The notes beneath the pieces are model-generated. The model made no database searches. It was not told where the DNA came from and saw only the letters and a list, made by a program, of their open reading frames with translations. Shown here piece after piece: positions 1 through 5,755 of a DNA stretch of 5,755 nucleotides. Position 1 is the first letter of the stretch. The number at the start of each line of letters is the position of its first letter. The DNA is from an uncultured Comamonadaceae bacterium (GTDB taxonomy: Bacteria; Pseudomonadota; Gammaproteobacteria; Burkholderiales; Burkholderiaceae_C), in the NCBI GenBank assembly GCA_937893415.1, contig CALBWZ010000405.1, positions 1 to 5,755 on the forward strand, read 5' to 3'. Made by a program: the position numbers and the translations under genes.

Positions 1-1177
1 TACGCTCAACCGCCAACGACACACCCATACCGCCGCCAATGCACAAAGCGGCTAGACCCTTGTTGTGGCCTTCGCGCTGCATTTCGTGCAACAAGGTAAC
101 CAAAATGCGGCAGCCACTCGCACCGATAGGGTGGCCCAGCGCGATAGCGCCGCCATTGGGGTTGACCTTTAGCGGGTCAATTTCAAGCGCCTTGTTGACC
201 GCACAGGCTTGCGCCGCAAAGGCTTCATTCAACTCAAACACGTCAACATCGCTGATGGCCCAACCTGCACTGGCCAAGGCTTTGCGCGAAGCCGACACAG
301 GGCCCATGCCCATGGTAGCCGGGTCTAGGCCGCTGGTGCCAAAGCCTGCAATGCGAGCCAATGGCTTTAAGCCCAGTTCAGCTGCTTTCTCAGCGCTCAT
401 CACCATAACGGCCGCTGCGCCGTCATTGATGCCTGATGCATTGCCAGCGGTCACAGTGCCTGCTTTGTCAAAAGCTGGACGCAGCCCTGCCATGCTGGTG
501 GCGTCGGACTTGCGGTTGATGAACTCATCAGCCTCGAACACGACTGGCTCGCCTTTGCGCTGGGGGATACTCACAGCGACAATTTCATCTTTGAATTTAC
601 CTGCGTCTTGCGCCGCGCGCGCTTTGACTTGACTGGACAATGCCAAGGCGTCTTGAGCTTCACGTGAAATCTCATGTTCTTTGGCCACGTTCTCAGCGGT
701 AATGCCCATGTGGTACTGGTTGTAGACGTCCCACAGGCCATCCACAATCATGGTGTCAATCATTTTCCAATCTCCCATGCGCTGGCCATCGCGTGAGCCG
801 CGCAACACGTGTGGGCTGGCGCTCATGTTTTCCTGGCCACCAGCTATCACTATCTCGCTGTCGCCCCAAGCCACTGCTTGGGCGGCCAACATCACGGCCT
901 TCAAGCCTGAGCCACACACGACATTGATCGTGAGCGCTGGCACTTCATTGGGCAAGCCTGCTTTAAGAGTGGCTTGGCGCGCTGGATTTTGTCCCACACC
1001 TGCGGTGAGCACTTGACCCATGATGACTTCGCCAATGTGTGCAGGTGCCACACCGGTGCGGCGCAGCAATTCTTTAATAACAATGGCACCCAACTCGGTG
1101 GCTGGCACATTGGCTAAAGCACCTCCAAATTTCCCAACTGCGGTTCTAGCTGCGGCAACAATAACGACGTCTTTCAT
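1..1177 (-). CDS. phaA: Acetyl-CoA acetyltransferase (beta-ketothiolase), 3' end cut by window
   Basis: Biosynthetic thiolase that joins two acetyl-CoA into acetoacetyl-CoA in the cytoplasm, the first step of polyhydroxybutyrate synthesis. The 392 visible residues begin MKDVVIVAAARTAVGKFGG. All three thiolase signatures are present: the acyl-accepting Cys88 in NVVCGSGL, His349 in GHPIGASG and Cys379 in CIGGGMG. These positions are the same as I recall for Cupriavidus necator PhaA (393 residues), so probably only one codon and the stop are missing at the left edge. No frameshift was seen in the parts translated by hand. It lies 29 bases downstream of phaC on the same strand, so it is probably co-transcribed. 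Its ribosome binding site is weak (GAAAG 8 bases upstream), which may mean coupling to phaC translation. A degradative thiolase (AtoB-like) is the alternative, but the phaC linkage favours PhaA. Confidence 0.95.
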   Translation of the reverse strand, partial: MKDVVIVAAARTAVGKFGGALANVPATELGAIVIKELLRRTGVAPAHIGEVIMGQVLTAGVGQNPARQATLKAGLPNEVPALTINVVCGSGLKAVMLAAQAVAWGDSEIVIAGGQENMSASPHVLRGSRDGQRMGDWKMIDTMIVDGLWDVYNQYHMGITAENVAKEHEISREAQDALALSSQVKARAAQDAGKFKDEIVAVSIPQRKGEPVVFEADEFINRKSDATSMAGLRPAFDKAGTVTAGNASGINDGAAAVMVMSAEKAAELGLKPLARIAGFGTSGLDPATMGMGPVSASRKALASAGWAISDVDVFELNEAFAAQACAVNKALEIDPLKVNPNGGAIALGHPIGASGCRILVTLLHEMQREGHNKGLAALCIGGGMGVSLAVER

Positions 1178-1206
1178 GCGGGAGTCTTTCTTTGATAAAA
1201 ATAGGT

Positions 1207-3114
1207 TTACAAACTAGCAGGCTTGTTTGCCTTGACTTTGACGTAGCGACCAGGCGCTGGCTCAATCGCCTTGTAGCTGCCTCGCTTACCGTAAGTTTTA
1301 GGAGCAGCAACTTGCGCACCTGCATGGCCGCTAAGCCACTCAGACCAGTCGGTCCACCAGCTGCCTGTATGTTCGGTGGCTTTGGCAATCCAGTCGCTGG
1401 CGTCAGCAGGAAACGCTTTGTCTGATCCAATCCAGTGGCTGCGCTTGCCTGTAGAGGGCGGGTTAATCACCCCGGCAATGTGACCAGATGCACCCATTAC
1501 AAAGCGTTTTGGCCCGGCCCAGTGCTGCGTGGTGGCATATGCGCCACCAATAGGCACAATATGATCTTCCCGCGAACCGTAAATGTAGGCGGGTATTTTG
1601 ACTTGCCTGAAGTCAATTGACTCACCGCAAACAATGGTCGACTGTGGTTTCACCAAGCGGTTTTCCAAATACGTATTGCGCAAGTACCACGCGTAAAAAG
1701 GCCCGGGCAGATTGGTCGTGTCGCCATTCCAATACAACAAATCGAACGGTGGGGGCGACTGCCCCTTTAGGTAGTTGCCCACCACATAGTTCCATACCAG
1801 ATCGTTGGGGCGTAAAAATGAGAACGTAGTGGACAAGTCGCTGCCTGGCAGCAAGCCACCCTTGGTGAACTGCAGCTCACGCAACTTCACAAAGCCCTCG
1901 TCAATAAACACATCCAGCACACCGGTGTCACTAAAGTCCAGCAAAGTGGTGAGCAAGGTCACGCTGTTGACGGGCTCCTCACCGCGCGCGGCCAATACAG
2001 CCAGGGCGGTACTCAAGATGGTGCCGCCAACGCAAAACCCCAAGGCATTGATGGTCTCAGCACCTGTGATGTCACGCACCGTTTGTATGGCTGTCATGAC
2101 GGCGTCTTCAACGTAGTCGTCCCAAGTCGCATTGGACAGTGACTCGTCCGGGTTGCGCCAGCTCACCACGAAGGTTCGGTGGCCTTGGGCGACCGCATAA
2201 CGAATCAATGAGTTCTCAGGCTGCAGATCCAATATATAAAATTTATTGATACACGGCGGTACCAATAAAAAAGGACGTTCAAATACGGTCGCTGTGAGGG
2301 ACTTGTATTCAATGAGTTGAAACAACTCGTTTTCAAAGACAACCGCGCCTTCTGTCGTCGCGACATTTTTACCCACCTCAAAGACGGACTCATCGGTCAT
2401 GGACACATGGCCTTGGCGCATATCGCTCAATAAGTTTTGCATGCCTTTGGCGATGCTTTCCCCCTTTGTCTCAACGGCCATGCGCTGGGCTTCAGCGTTG
2501 AAGGCTAAAAAATTGCTGGGTGCGCTGGCATCAACCCACTGCTGCACATAAAAACGGACTTTTGCGCGGACTTTCTCAGATCCCACCACCGCATCAGCCA
2601 TACCCAGCAGGGCTCGGGTGTTGATGAGGTACATCGCGGCAGCTTGCTTGGCCGCAACATTGGTCTGCCAATCTTGGGCAGAGAAGCGTTTGTCGCGGTG
2701 CAAGCCGTCTAGTTGGCCATCTCGCCCTAAAGCCAACACGTCTTGTTGGTAGGTCTGTTGCACAACCACCAAGGCACTGGCGTCAAAAGCGGGCATGGCT
2801 CCCAAGCTGGCATCTTTGCCAACGGCGTTTTGCAAGTAGGACATAGCTTGCGTCAAGTCCGCCCATGGTGCTTGGGCGCCCAACGCCTGAGCGCCTGCTG
2901 GCATGGACAATGGAAGACCACCTGCCATGCCCATCTGTGCAAGGGCGGCAAAGGGATTCAATGCAGATGCAGCTTGGGTTGCAGAGGCTGATACACCAAC
3001 TGGAGGAATGGCGTTGCCCGGGATCCCACCCGTTTGTGCCAAGTGTGTCCATTGCTTCGTCAGGGTTTGTTGCCACCGACTAGCCATATCCAACCATTTA
3101 GCTTGAGAATCCAT
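1207..3114 (-). CDS. phaC: Class I polyhydroxyalkanoate synthase
   Basis: Polymerises (R)-3-hydroxyacyl-CoA, mainly 3-hydroxybutyryl-CoA, into PHA on the granule surface and releases CoA. With the start at 3114 the protein has 635 residues. An N-terminal region rich in Ala, Gly, Pro and Met (about 25-90) precedes the PhaC N-terminal domain and an alpha/beta-hydrolase core. The core carries the Cys-type lipase box GFCVGG with nucleophile Cys361, then Asp517 in GSREDHIVP and His545 in GASGHIAGV. Family landmarks such as VVSWRNPDES and TWDDYVEDAV are also present. It is longer than the roughly 589-residue C. necator enzyme, mostly before the catalytic Cys. The ATG at 3114 was preferred because GGAGA lies just upstream and the MDSQAKWLDMASRW start looks natural; an in-frame GTG at 3144 would add ten unlikely residues. 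It leads the phaC-phaA operon. No phaB, phaR or phasin gene is in the window. Confidence 0.96.
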   Translation of the reverse strand: MDSQAKWLDMASRWQQTLTKQWTHLAQTGGIPGNAIPPVGVSASATQAASALNPFAALAQMGMAGGLPLSMPAGAQALGAQAPWADLTQAMSYLQNAVGKDASLGAMPAFDASALVVVQQTYQQDVLALGRDGQLDGLHRDKRFSAQDWQTNVAAKQAAAMYLINTRALLGMADAVVGSEKVRAKVRFYVQQWVDASAPSNFLAFNAEAQRMAVETKGESIAKGMQNLLSDMRQGHVSMTDESVFEVGKNVATTEGAVVFENELFQLIEYKSLTATVFERPFLLVPPCINKFYILDLQPENSLIRYAVAQGHRTFVVSWRNPDESLSNATWDDYVEDAVMTAIQTVRDITGAETINALGFCVGGTILSTALAVLAARGEEPVNSVTLLTTLLDFSDTGVLDVFIDEGFVKLRELQFTKGGLLPGSDLSTTFSFLRPNDLVWNYVVGNYLKGQSPPPFDLLYWNGDTTNLPGPFYAWYLRNTYLENRLVKPQSTIVCGESIDFRQVKIPAYIYGSREDHIVPIGGAYATTQHWAGPKRFVMGASGHIAGVINPPSTGKRSHWIGSDKAFPADASDWIAKATEHTGSWWTDWSEWLSGHAGAQVAAPKTYGKRGSYKAIEPAPGRYVKVKANKPASL

Positions 3115-3118
3115 ATAG

Positions 3119-3123
3119 TCTCC
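3119..3123 (-). promoter_or_regulatory. Ribosome binding site of phaC
   Basis: The minus strand reads GGAGA, then four bases, then the ATG at 3114. This is the only good Shine-Dalgarno match near the 5' end of phaC. It decides for the ATG at 3114 over the upstream in-frame GTG at 3144, because the site lies inside the coding sequence of that longer version. Confidence 0.75.
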
Positions 3124-3173
3124 ACATATTTTTATTACACACACGCTATGACTTCGAACAACTTACCTACCGC

Positions 3174-3197
3174 CATGCAAACACAACCGTGTGCATG
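3174..3197. repeat. Bulged inverted repeat between phaC and the small membrane gene
   Basis: The arms CATGC-aa-ACAC (3174-3184) and GTGTGCATG (3189-3197) can pair over nine base pairs, with a two-base bulge and a four-base AACC loop. The same stretch also has CATGCAA as a direct repeat at 3174 and 3194, 20 bases apart, about two helical turns. It occupies the divergent control region, about 60 bases upstream of phaC and 9 bases before the plus-strand ATG. It could be an operator, for example for a PHA regulator, or an RNA hairpin. No T-tract follows on the plus strand, so it is not an obvious terminator. The function is not established by the sequence. Confidence 0.4.
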
Positions 3198-3206
3198 CAA
3201 CTTTGT

Positions 3207-3440
3207 ATGTACTTAGTCATCATTGCATGGCTGTATGTCGCTGTCATGATGGCTGCCGCTGAAGCGACGCACTCGCAGGGTTCTGTCCTAGGGGCTATTG
3301 TGACGTTTCTCATTTATGGGTTAATACCTATGGCTATTGTTGTGTACATCATGTATGCCCCCTCTCGGCGCACAGCCAGGCGCAAAGCAGAAGCCTTAGA
3401 AGCTGAAGCGCTTAAAGCTAACAAGCCTGAAGACCAATAA
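3207..3440 (+). CDS. Small conserved membrane protein of unknown function
   Basis: A 77-residue protein with two hydrophobic segments, about residues 2-18 and 26-50, joined by a short polar loop (EATHSQGS). A basic cluster RRTARRK (54-60) and a charged Ala/Glu/Lys tail follow. By the positive-inside rule both ends should be cytoplasmic and the loop periplasmic. The Pro41 in the second helix is notable. I recall similar short proteins next to phaC in other Burkholderiales but know of no assigned function. The start at 3207 (MYLVIIAWLYV) was preferred because the upstream in-frame starts (GTG 3189, ATG 3195) fall inside a hairpin and add Cys/Gln residues. None of the starts has a Shine-Dalgarno sequence. 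It is divergent from phaC, and its last 23 bases overlap the end of the convergent pgeF gene. Confidence 0.75.
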   Translation: MYLVIIAWLYVAVMMAAAEATHSQGSVLGAIVTFLIYGLIPMAIVVYIMYAPSRRTARRKAEALEAEALKANKPEDQ

Positions 3441-4305
3441 ACGCTGCCATGCGCCCACTACCGCCCAACGTCTGCTGATCGCGCCGGTAAGAGAAATACA
3501 CATCAGGGTTACCAAACGTACACCACGCAGGGCTGGCATCATTGCCAGTTACAGAGACTATGCCTAGGTCAGACAGTACCAATTGAGCCAATGCAGGCAG
3601 GTTGGCAAGGTACTTGATGGCACGCGACGGCCCAAGACCCGCTGCAGTGCGAATACCACCCGCCACATCACCAAACAGCTGGGGTTGCGTGGGTTCAACC
3701 AATTCGAACCATGCATGGGCCTGCGGGTGTTGCGCCACAAACGCTGCTCGCACCTCTGCACCCACCTCGAAGGCTGCTGGACCAATGCAAGGACCTAACC
3801 AGACATGGACGTCTCGGCACAACTCACCCACACTGCAGTGCGCTTGCGCAGCCATGGCTTGAACCGTGGCTTGCAACACCCCATTGGCGAGTCCTCGCCA
3901 ACCTGCATGAGCCCCCGCTACCAATGGCTTGTGCTTGTGCGCAAACAACACGGGTAAGCAATCAGCAACCATGATGGCCGCAGCCAGCCCGGGAGTGGCA
4001 CACACCACGGCATCTGCTTCTACGCTCAGCGTGGCATTGGCTTGCGTCAGCAGATGAACATGGGTGCCGTGCACTTGTGTCATGAAGCACGGCGTCAGGC
4101 CTAAGGCTTGCGTCAACAAGCGACGGTTGGCAAGAACAGCTTGTGGGTTATCACCCACATGGTCACCCACGTTCAAGCTGTCAAACGGCGCTGTCGACAC
4201 CCCACCAATGCGTTGTGTCATGTGTGCCACCACAGGGTGGGGCGCATCCCACACGACAGGCGTACCTAGTTTCTTTAATGCGTTGGTAGATTGAACGTTG
4301 TCCAT
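3418..4305 (-). CDS. pgeF: Peptidoglycan editing factor PgeF (YfiH/YlmD family, DUF152)
   Basis: A 295-residue member of the family once called multicopper polyphenol oxidoreductases (laccase domain). Its members are now linked to purine nucleoside phosphorylase/adenosine deaminase activity and, in E. coli, to removal of wrong amino acids from peptidoglycan precursors. The metal-binding set is intact: His79 in TQVHG, Cys116 in VADC and His133 in GAHAGWRG. GPCIGP (171-176) and the C-terminal CTFGNPDVYFSYRRD with GRMAAFI are also family landmarks. Length is slightly above the usual 240-260 because of an N-terminal extension. The ATG at 4305 has no Shine-Dalgarno sequence, but TATAGT lies eight bases before it. 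The gene is divergent from the methyltransferase gene and convergent with the small membrane gene. Assignment to the family is firm; the physiological substrate here is inferred. Confidence 0.93.
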   Translation of the reverse strand: MDNVQSTNALKKLGTPVVWDAPHPVVAHMTQRIGGVSTAPFDSLNVGDHVGDNPQAVLANRRLLTQALGLTPCFMTQVHGTHVHLLTQANATLSVEADAVVCATPGLAAAIMVADCLPVLFAHKHKPLVAGAHAGWRGLANGVLQATVQAMAAQAHCSVGELCRDVHVWLGPCIGPAAFEVGAEVRAAFVAQHPQAHAWFELVEPTQPQLFGDVAGGIRTAAGLGPSRAIKYLANLPALAQLVLSDLGIVSVTGNDASPAWCTFGNPDVYFSYRRDQQTLGGSGRMAAFIGLQAC

Positions 4306-4313
4306 AGCCGGAT

Positions 4314-4319
4314 ACTATA
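4314..4319 (-). promoter_or_regulatory. Possible -10 box of pgeF
   Basis: The minus strand reads TATAGT, five of six matches to TATAAT, ending eight bases before the pgeF ATG. Transcription would then start within about two bases of the start codon, giving a leaderless or nearly leaderless mRNA. No convincing -35 box lies 16-18 bases upstream, so this is tentative. Confidence 0.3.
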
Positions 4320-4342
4320 GAGCGCAAATACAACACGCACTG

Positions 4343-4348
4343 TTGACC
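4343..4348 (+). promoter_or_regulatory. Possible -35 box of the methyltransferase gene
   Basis: TTGACC matches TTGACA at five of six positions. A -10 box 17 bases downstream would fall near 4366-4371 (CATTCA), which is a poor match. If used, transcription would start very near the ATG at 4380. That would fit the lack of a Shine-Dalgarno sequence, but the evidence is thin. Confidence 0.2.
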
Positions 4349-4379
4349 AACTCTTTGTAGCCACCCATTCAACTCCCAC

Positions 4380-5324
4380 ATGCAAGCTCTTTTAGAGGCC
4401 ATTGCCGCCGCACCAATGCCAACAGATGCGCGACGTATCTTTCACGGCCGAGGTGGCGTGCATCCGGGCTGCGAACAGTGGTCGCTGGATTGGTTTGCGC
4501 CGGTCTGGCTGCTAACCAGCTACAAGCCAGCGAATGAGACTGAACTTGAGCGCATTCATGTGGCTTTGTCACAGCGCTGGACTGTAGTCGCGCCACCAGG
4601 TCTGCAGCTGAATTGGGTCTTTCAATGCCGAAGTGCGGGCCAATCTACAACCCGTCTGATGGCGGGCAGTGTGCCTGAGCCGCACGACGTGAGCGAAGCC
4701 GCCGCTGTCTACCGCTTGCATGTGCTCAGAGGGCAGAATCACGGCCTGTTTTTGGATATGGCCAACGCGCGCCAATGGGTGAGGGACTGGATCGTGGCTC
4801 ATCCTGCAAGCCATGGGCACTCCCCCGACCTTAAAGTGCTCAACCTGTTTGCATACACATGCGCTTTTTCAGTGGCAGCACTGCAGTCGGGTGCCAAGCA
4901 GGTGGTTAATGTGGACATGAGCGCAGGTGCTCTGTCAATTGGCCAGTTAAACCACAGGCTCAATGGGCTGGCCACAGGCGCAAGCTTTTTACCCCATGAT
5001 ATTTTTAAAAGTTGGGGCAAGATTGCCCGCAATGGCCCTTACCACTTGGTGATTGTTGACCCGCCTAGCTTTCAAAAGGGCAGCTTTGTTGCCACCAAAG
5101 ACTACGCCAAGCTGATTCGACGGTTGCCAGCGCTCTTGCAGCCGGAGGGCGTGGCCATGGTATGCCTCAACGCGCCGGAGCTAGACACCCACTTTTTAAA
5201 AGCACTTGTTGCTGCCCAAGCGCCTGACTTGCAGTTCGTTCAGAGGCTGGCAAATCCCAGCGAATTTATGGATATTGATCCCCATCGCGCCTTAAAAGTA
5301 CTGCTTTATAATTCATCCAAATGA
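4380..5324 (+). CDS. Class I SAM-dependent methyltransferase, RlmI/RlmK-like
   Basis: A 314-residue cytoplasmic methyltransferase, probably acting on RNA, of the family that includes the 23S rRNA m5C enzyme RlmI and the C-terminal part of RlmKL. Seen in order: the family turn HGLFLD (121-126), SAM-binding motif I VLNLFAYTCAFS (153-164), acidic Asp179 in NVDMS, HDIFK (206-210), and motif IV VDPPSFQKG (226-234). The DPPSF form is typical of this RlmI-like group. It lacks the N-terminal PUA domain of RlmI; instead about 110 residues with FHGRGG and VFQCR precede the core. Such stand-alone forms, as I recall, are common beside pgeF in Comamonadaceae. The ATG at 4380 has no Shine-Dalgarno sequence but gives the N-terminus expected from remembered relatives. 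The methylated target cannot be read from the sequence. Confidence 0.88.
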   Translation: MQALLEAIAAAPMPTDARRIFHGRGGVHPGCEQWSLDWFAPVWLLTSYKPANETELERIHVALSQRWTVVAPPGLQLNWVFQCRSAGQSTTRLMAGSVPEPHDVSEAAAVYRLHVLRGQNHGLFLDMANARQWVRDWIVAHPASHGHSPDLKVLNLFAYTCAFSVAALQSGAKQVVNVDMSAGALSIGQLNHRLNGLATGASFLPHDIFKSWGKIARNGPYHLVIVDPPSFQKGSFVATKDYAKLIRRLPALLQPEGVAMVCLNAPELDTHFLKALVAAQAPDLQFVQRLANPSEFMDIDPHRALKVLLYNSSK

Positions 5325-5334
5325 AGCAACCTTG

Positions 5335-5356
5335 CGGTAGGCATGGGTTACTACCG
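5335..5356. repeat. Short inverted repeat after the methyltransferase gene
   Basis: CGGTAG (5335-5340) and CTACCG (5351-5356) are perfect inverted arms around a ten-base spacer. It begins 11 bases after the methyltransferase stop codon and lies just before the stronger palindrome. With a short stem and no T-tract it is unlikely to terminate alone. It could be an operator or chance. Confidence 0.3.
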
Positions 5357-5357
5357 A

Positions 5358-5385
5358 TTCGCCGACCGCTCGGTCGGTTTATTAT
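5358..5385 (+). promoter_or_regulatory. Possible promoter of the TRAP binding-protein gene
   Basis: TATTAT (5380-5385) matches TATAAT at five of six positions. TTCGCC (5358-5363), a weak -35 candidate with three of six matches, lies 16 bases upstream. Transcription would start near 5392 and give a 5' leader of about 35 bases containing the AGGAG ribosome binding site. The palindrome at 5362-5377 fills the spacer, an arrangement typical of repressor-controlled promoters. Confidence 0.3.
5362..5377. promoter_or_regulatory. Perfect 16-base palindrome: operator or terminator
   Basis: CCGACCGCTCGGTCGG is its own reverse complement apart from the central CT pair. As RNA it forms a six-pair GC-rich stem with a four-base loop, followed by TTTATTAT, an interrupted T-tract. 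It could therefore be a weak intrinsic terminator for the methyltransferase gene. The GACCG-CGGTC core also resembles the operators of TetR-family repressors, and it sits between the possible -35 and -10 boxes of the next gene. The sequence alone does not decide between these roles, and both may hold. Confidence 0.5.
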
Positions 5386-5426
5386 CTCATTTGAATTTTT
5401 TAACCTTACAGCAGGAGAACATCTGC

Positions 5427-5755
5427 ATGCATAAAACACTGCAACACTCGCTAGTCGCGGCTACTTTAATGGCTTCAGCCTTCAGCGCCCACGCAGAGAC
5501 CATCACCCTCAAAGTCCACCACTTTTTGGGTCCACAGTCCATACAACACACCACCATGATTGGTGACTGGTGCAAAAATATTGAGCGTGACTCCAAGGGC
5601 CGCTTGAACTGTCAGATTTACCCAGCCATGCAGCTGGGCGGCTCCCCCCCCCAACTGTTTGACCAAGCCAAAGACGGCATTGCAGACATTGTGTGGACTG
5701 TGGCAGGTTATTCAGGCACCCGTTTTTCACGCATTCAAGTCTTTGAACTGCCCTT
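5427..5755 (+). CDS. TRAP transporter substrate-binding protein (DctP family), 3' end cut by window
   Basis: Periplasmic solute-binding protein that would deliver an organic acid or similar anion to a TRAP-type membrane permease. The 109 visible residues begin with a signal peptide: MHKT, a hydrophobic stretch (8-19), and an expected cleavage after AHA at residue 23. The mature start ETITLKVHHFLGP, the SKGRLNCQIYPAMQLGG stretch and the QAKDGIADIVWT stretch are typical of the DctP fold. About two thirds of a normal 320-350 residue protein lies beyond the right edge. The start is supported by AGGAG at 5413-5417, nine bases before the ATG. A run of nine C at 5644-5652 lies inside the frame (Ser-Pro-Pro), and the reading stays normal across it. 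The ligand cannot be predicted from this part, and the permease genes are not visible. Confidence 0.88.
   Translation, partial: MHKTLQHSLVAATLMASAFSAHAETITLKVHHFLGPQSIQHTTMIGDWCKNIERDSKGRLNCQIYPAMQLGGSPPQLFDQAKDGIADIVWTVAGYSGTRFSRIQVFELP
5644..5652 (+). repeat. Run of nine C inside the TRAP binding-protein gene
   Basis: Nine consecutive C encode part of Gly-Gly-Ser-Pro-Pro-Gln at about residues 71-76. The translated sequence on both sides fits the DctP family, so the length shown is the in-frame one. Such a run is prone to replication slippage and to sequencing error. Confidence 0.6.

Noticed and set aside
39..632. Long plus-strand open frame opposite phaA
   Set aside because: It is the antisense shadow of a well-conserved thiolase whose catalytic motifs are all in the minus-strand frame; the plus-strand translation shows no family features.
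1805..2116. Plus-strand open frame opposite phaC
   Set aside because: It lies fully inside the conserved phaC catalytic region and has a Ser/Thr/Lys-rich shadow composition.
3115..3144. Ten extra N-terminal codons of phaC from a GTG at 3144
   Set aside because: The GGAGA ribosome binding site for the ATG at 3114 lies within this stretch, and the added residues (Cys, Ile, Lys-rich) do not look like a PhaC N-terminus.
3132..3161. Possible phaC promoter: TTGTTC, 18 bases, TAATAA on the minus strand
   Set aside because: Each box matches the consensus at only three of six positions, and transcription would start almost on the ribosome binding site.
5387..5596. Minus-strand open frames overlapping the TRAP gene start
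   Set aside because: They run antisense to a clear signal peptide and DctP-type mature sequence that has its own ribosome binding site.
5644..5652. Frameshift in the TRAP binding protein at the C run
   Set aside because: The frame continues through the run into the family-typical QLFDQAKDGIADIVWT stretch, so no frameshift is present.

Overview
The window looks like ordinary chromosomal DNA from a betaproteobacterium, most likely order Burkholderiales and family Comamonadaceae (Limnohabitans/Rhodoferax-like). This is inferred from three things: the phaC-phaA gene pair, the PgeF and RlmI/K-like methyltransferase neighbourhood, and a secreted TRAP-type solute-binding protein. All match proteins I know from that family, and GC content by eye is moderate. 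I see no mobile element, CRISPR array, tRNA or rRNA.

Positions 1-3114 (minus strand) hold a polyhydroxyalkanoate (PHA) operon. phaC, the class I PHA synthase, is complete. It is followed 29 bases later by phaA, the acetyl-CoA acetyltransferase, which runs off the left edge about one codon and a stop short of complete. PhaA condenses two acetyl-CoA to acetoacetyl-CoA; after reduction by PhaB (not in this window), PhaC polymerises (R)-3-hydroxybutyryl-CoA into storage granules. All catalytic residues are present in both enzymes.

Positions 3115-3206 are a divergent intergenic region containing a strong ribosome binding site for phaC and a bulged hairpin. On the plus strand, 3207-3440 encodes a 77-residue membrane protein of unknown function. 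Its 3' end overlaps the 3' end of the convergent pgeF gene by 23 bases.

Positions 3418-4305 (minus) encode PgeF, a peptidoglycan-editing/purine nucleoside phosphorylase-type enzyme. Positions 4380-5324 (plus) encode a class I SAM-dependent methyltransferase related to RlmI/RlmK. The two are divergent across 74 bases. Neither has a recognisable Shine-Dalgarno sequence, and a -10-like box sits so close to pgeF that leaderless transcripts are possible.

Positions 5325-5426 form an intergenic region with two inverted repeats, one a perfect 16-base palindrome lying between possible -35 and -10 boxes. It is followed by the 5' part of a periplasmic TRAP-transporter substrate-binding protein that runs off the right edge. 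I found no clearly new system; the most useful leads are the palindrome, the small membrane protein and the possible leaderless pair.
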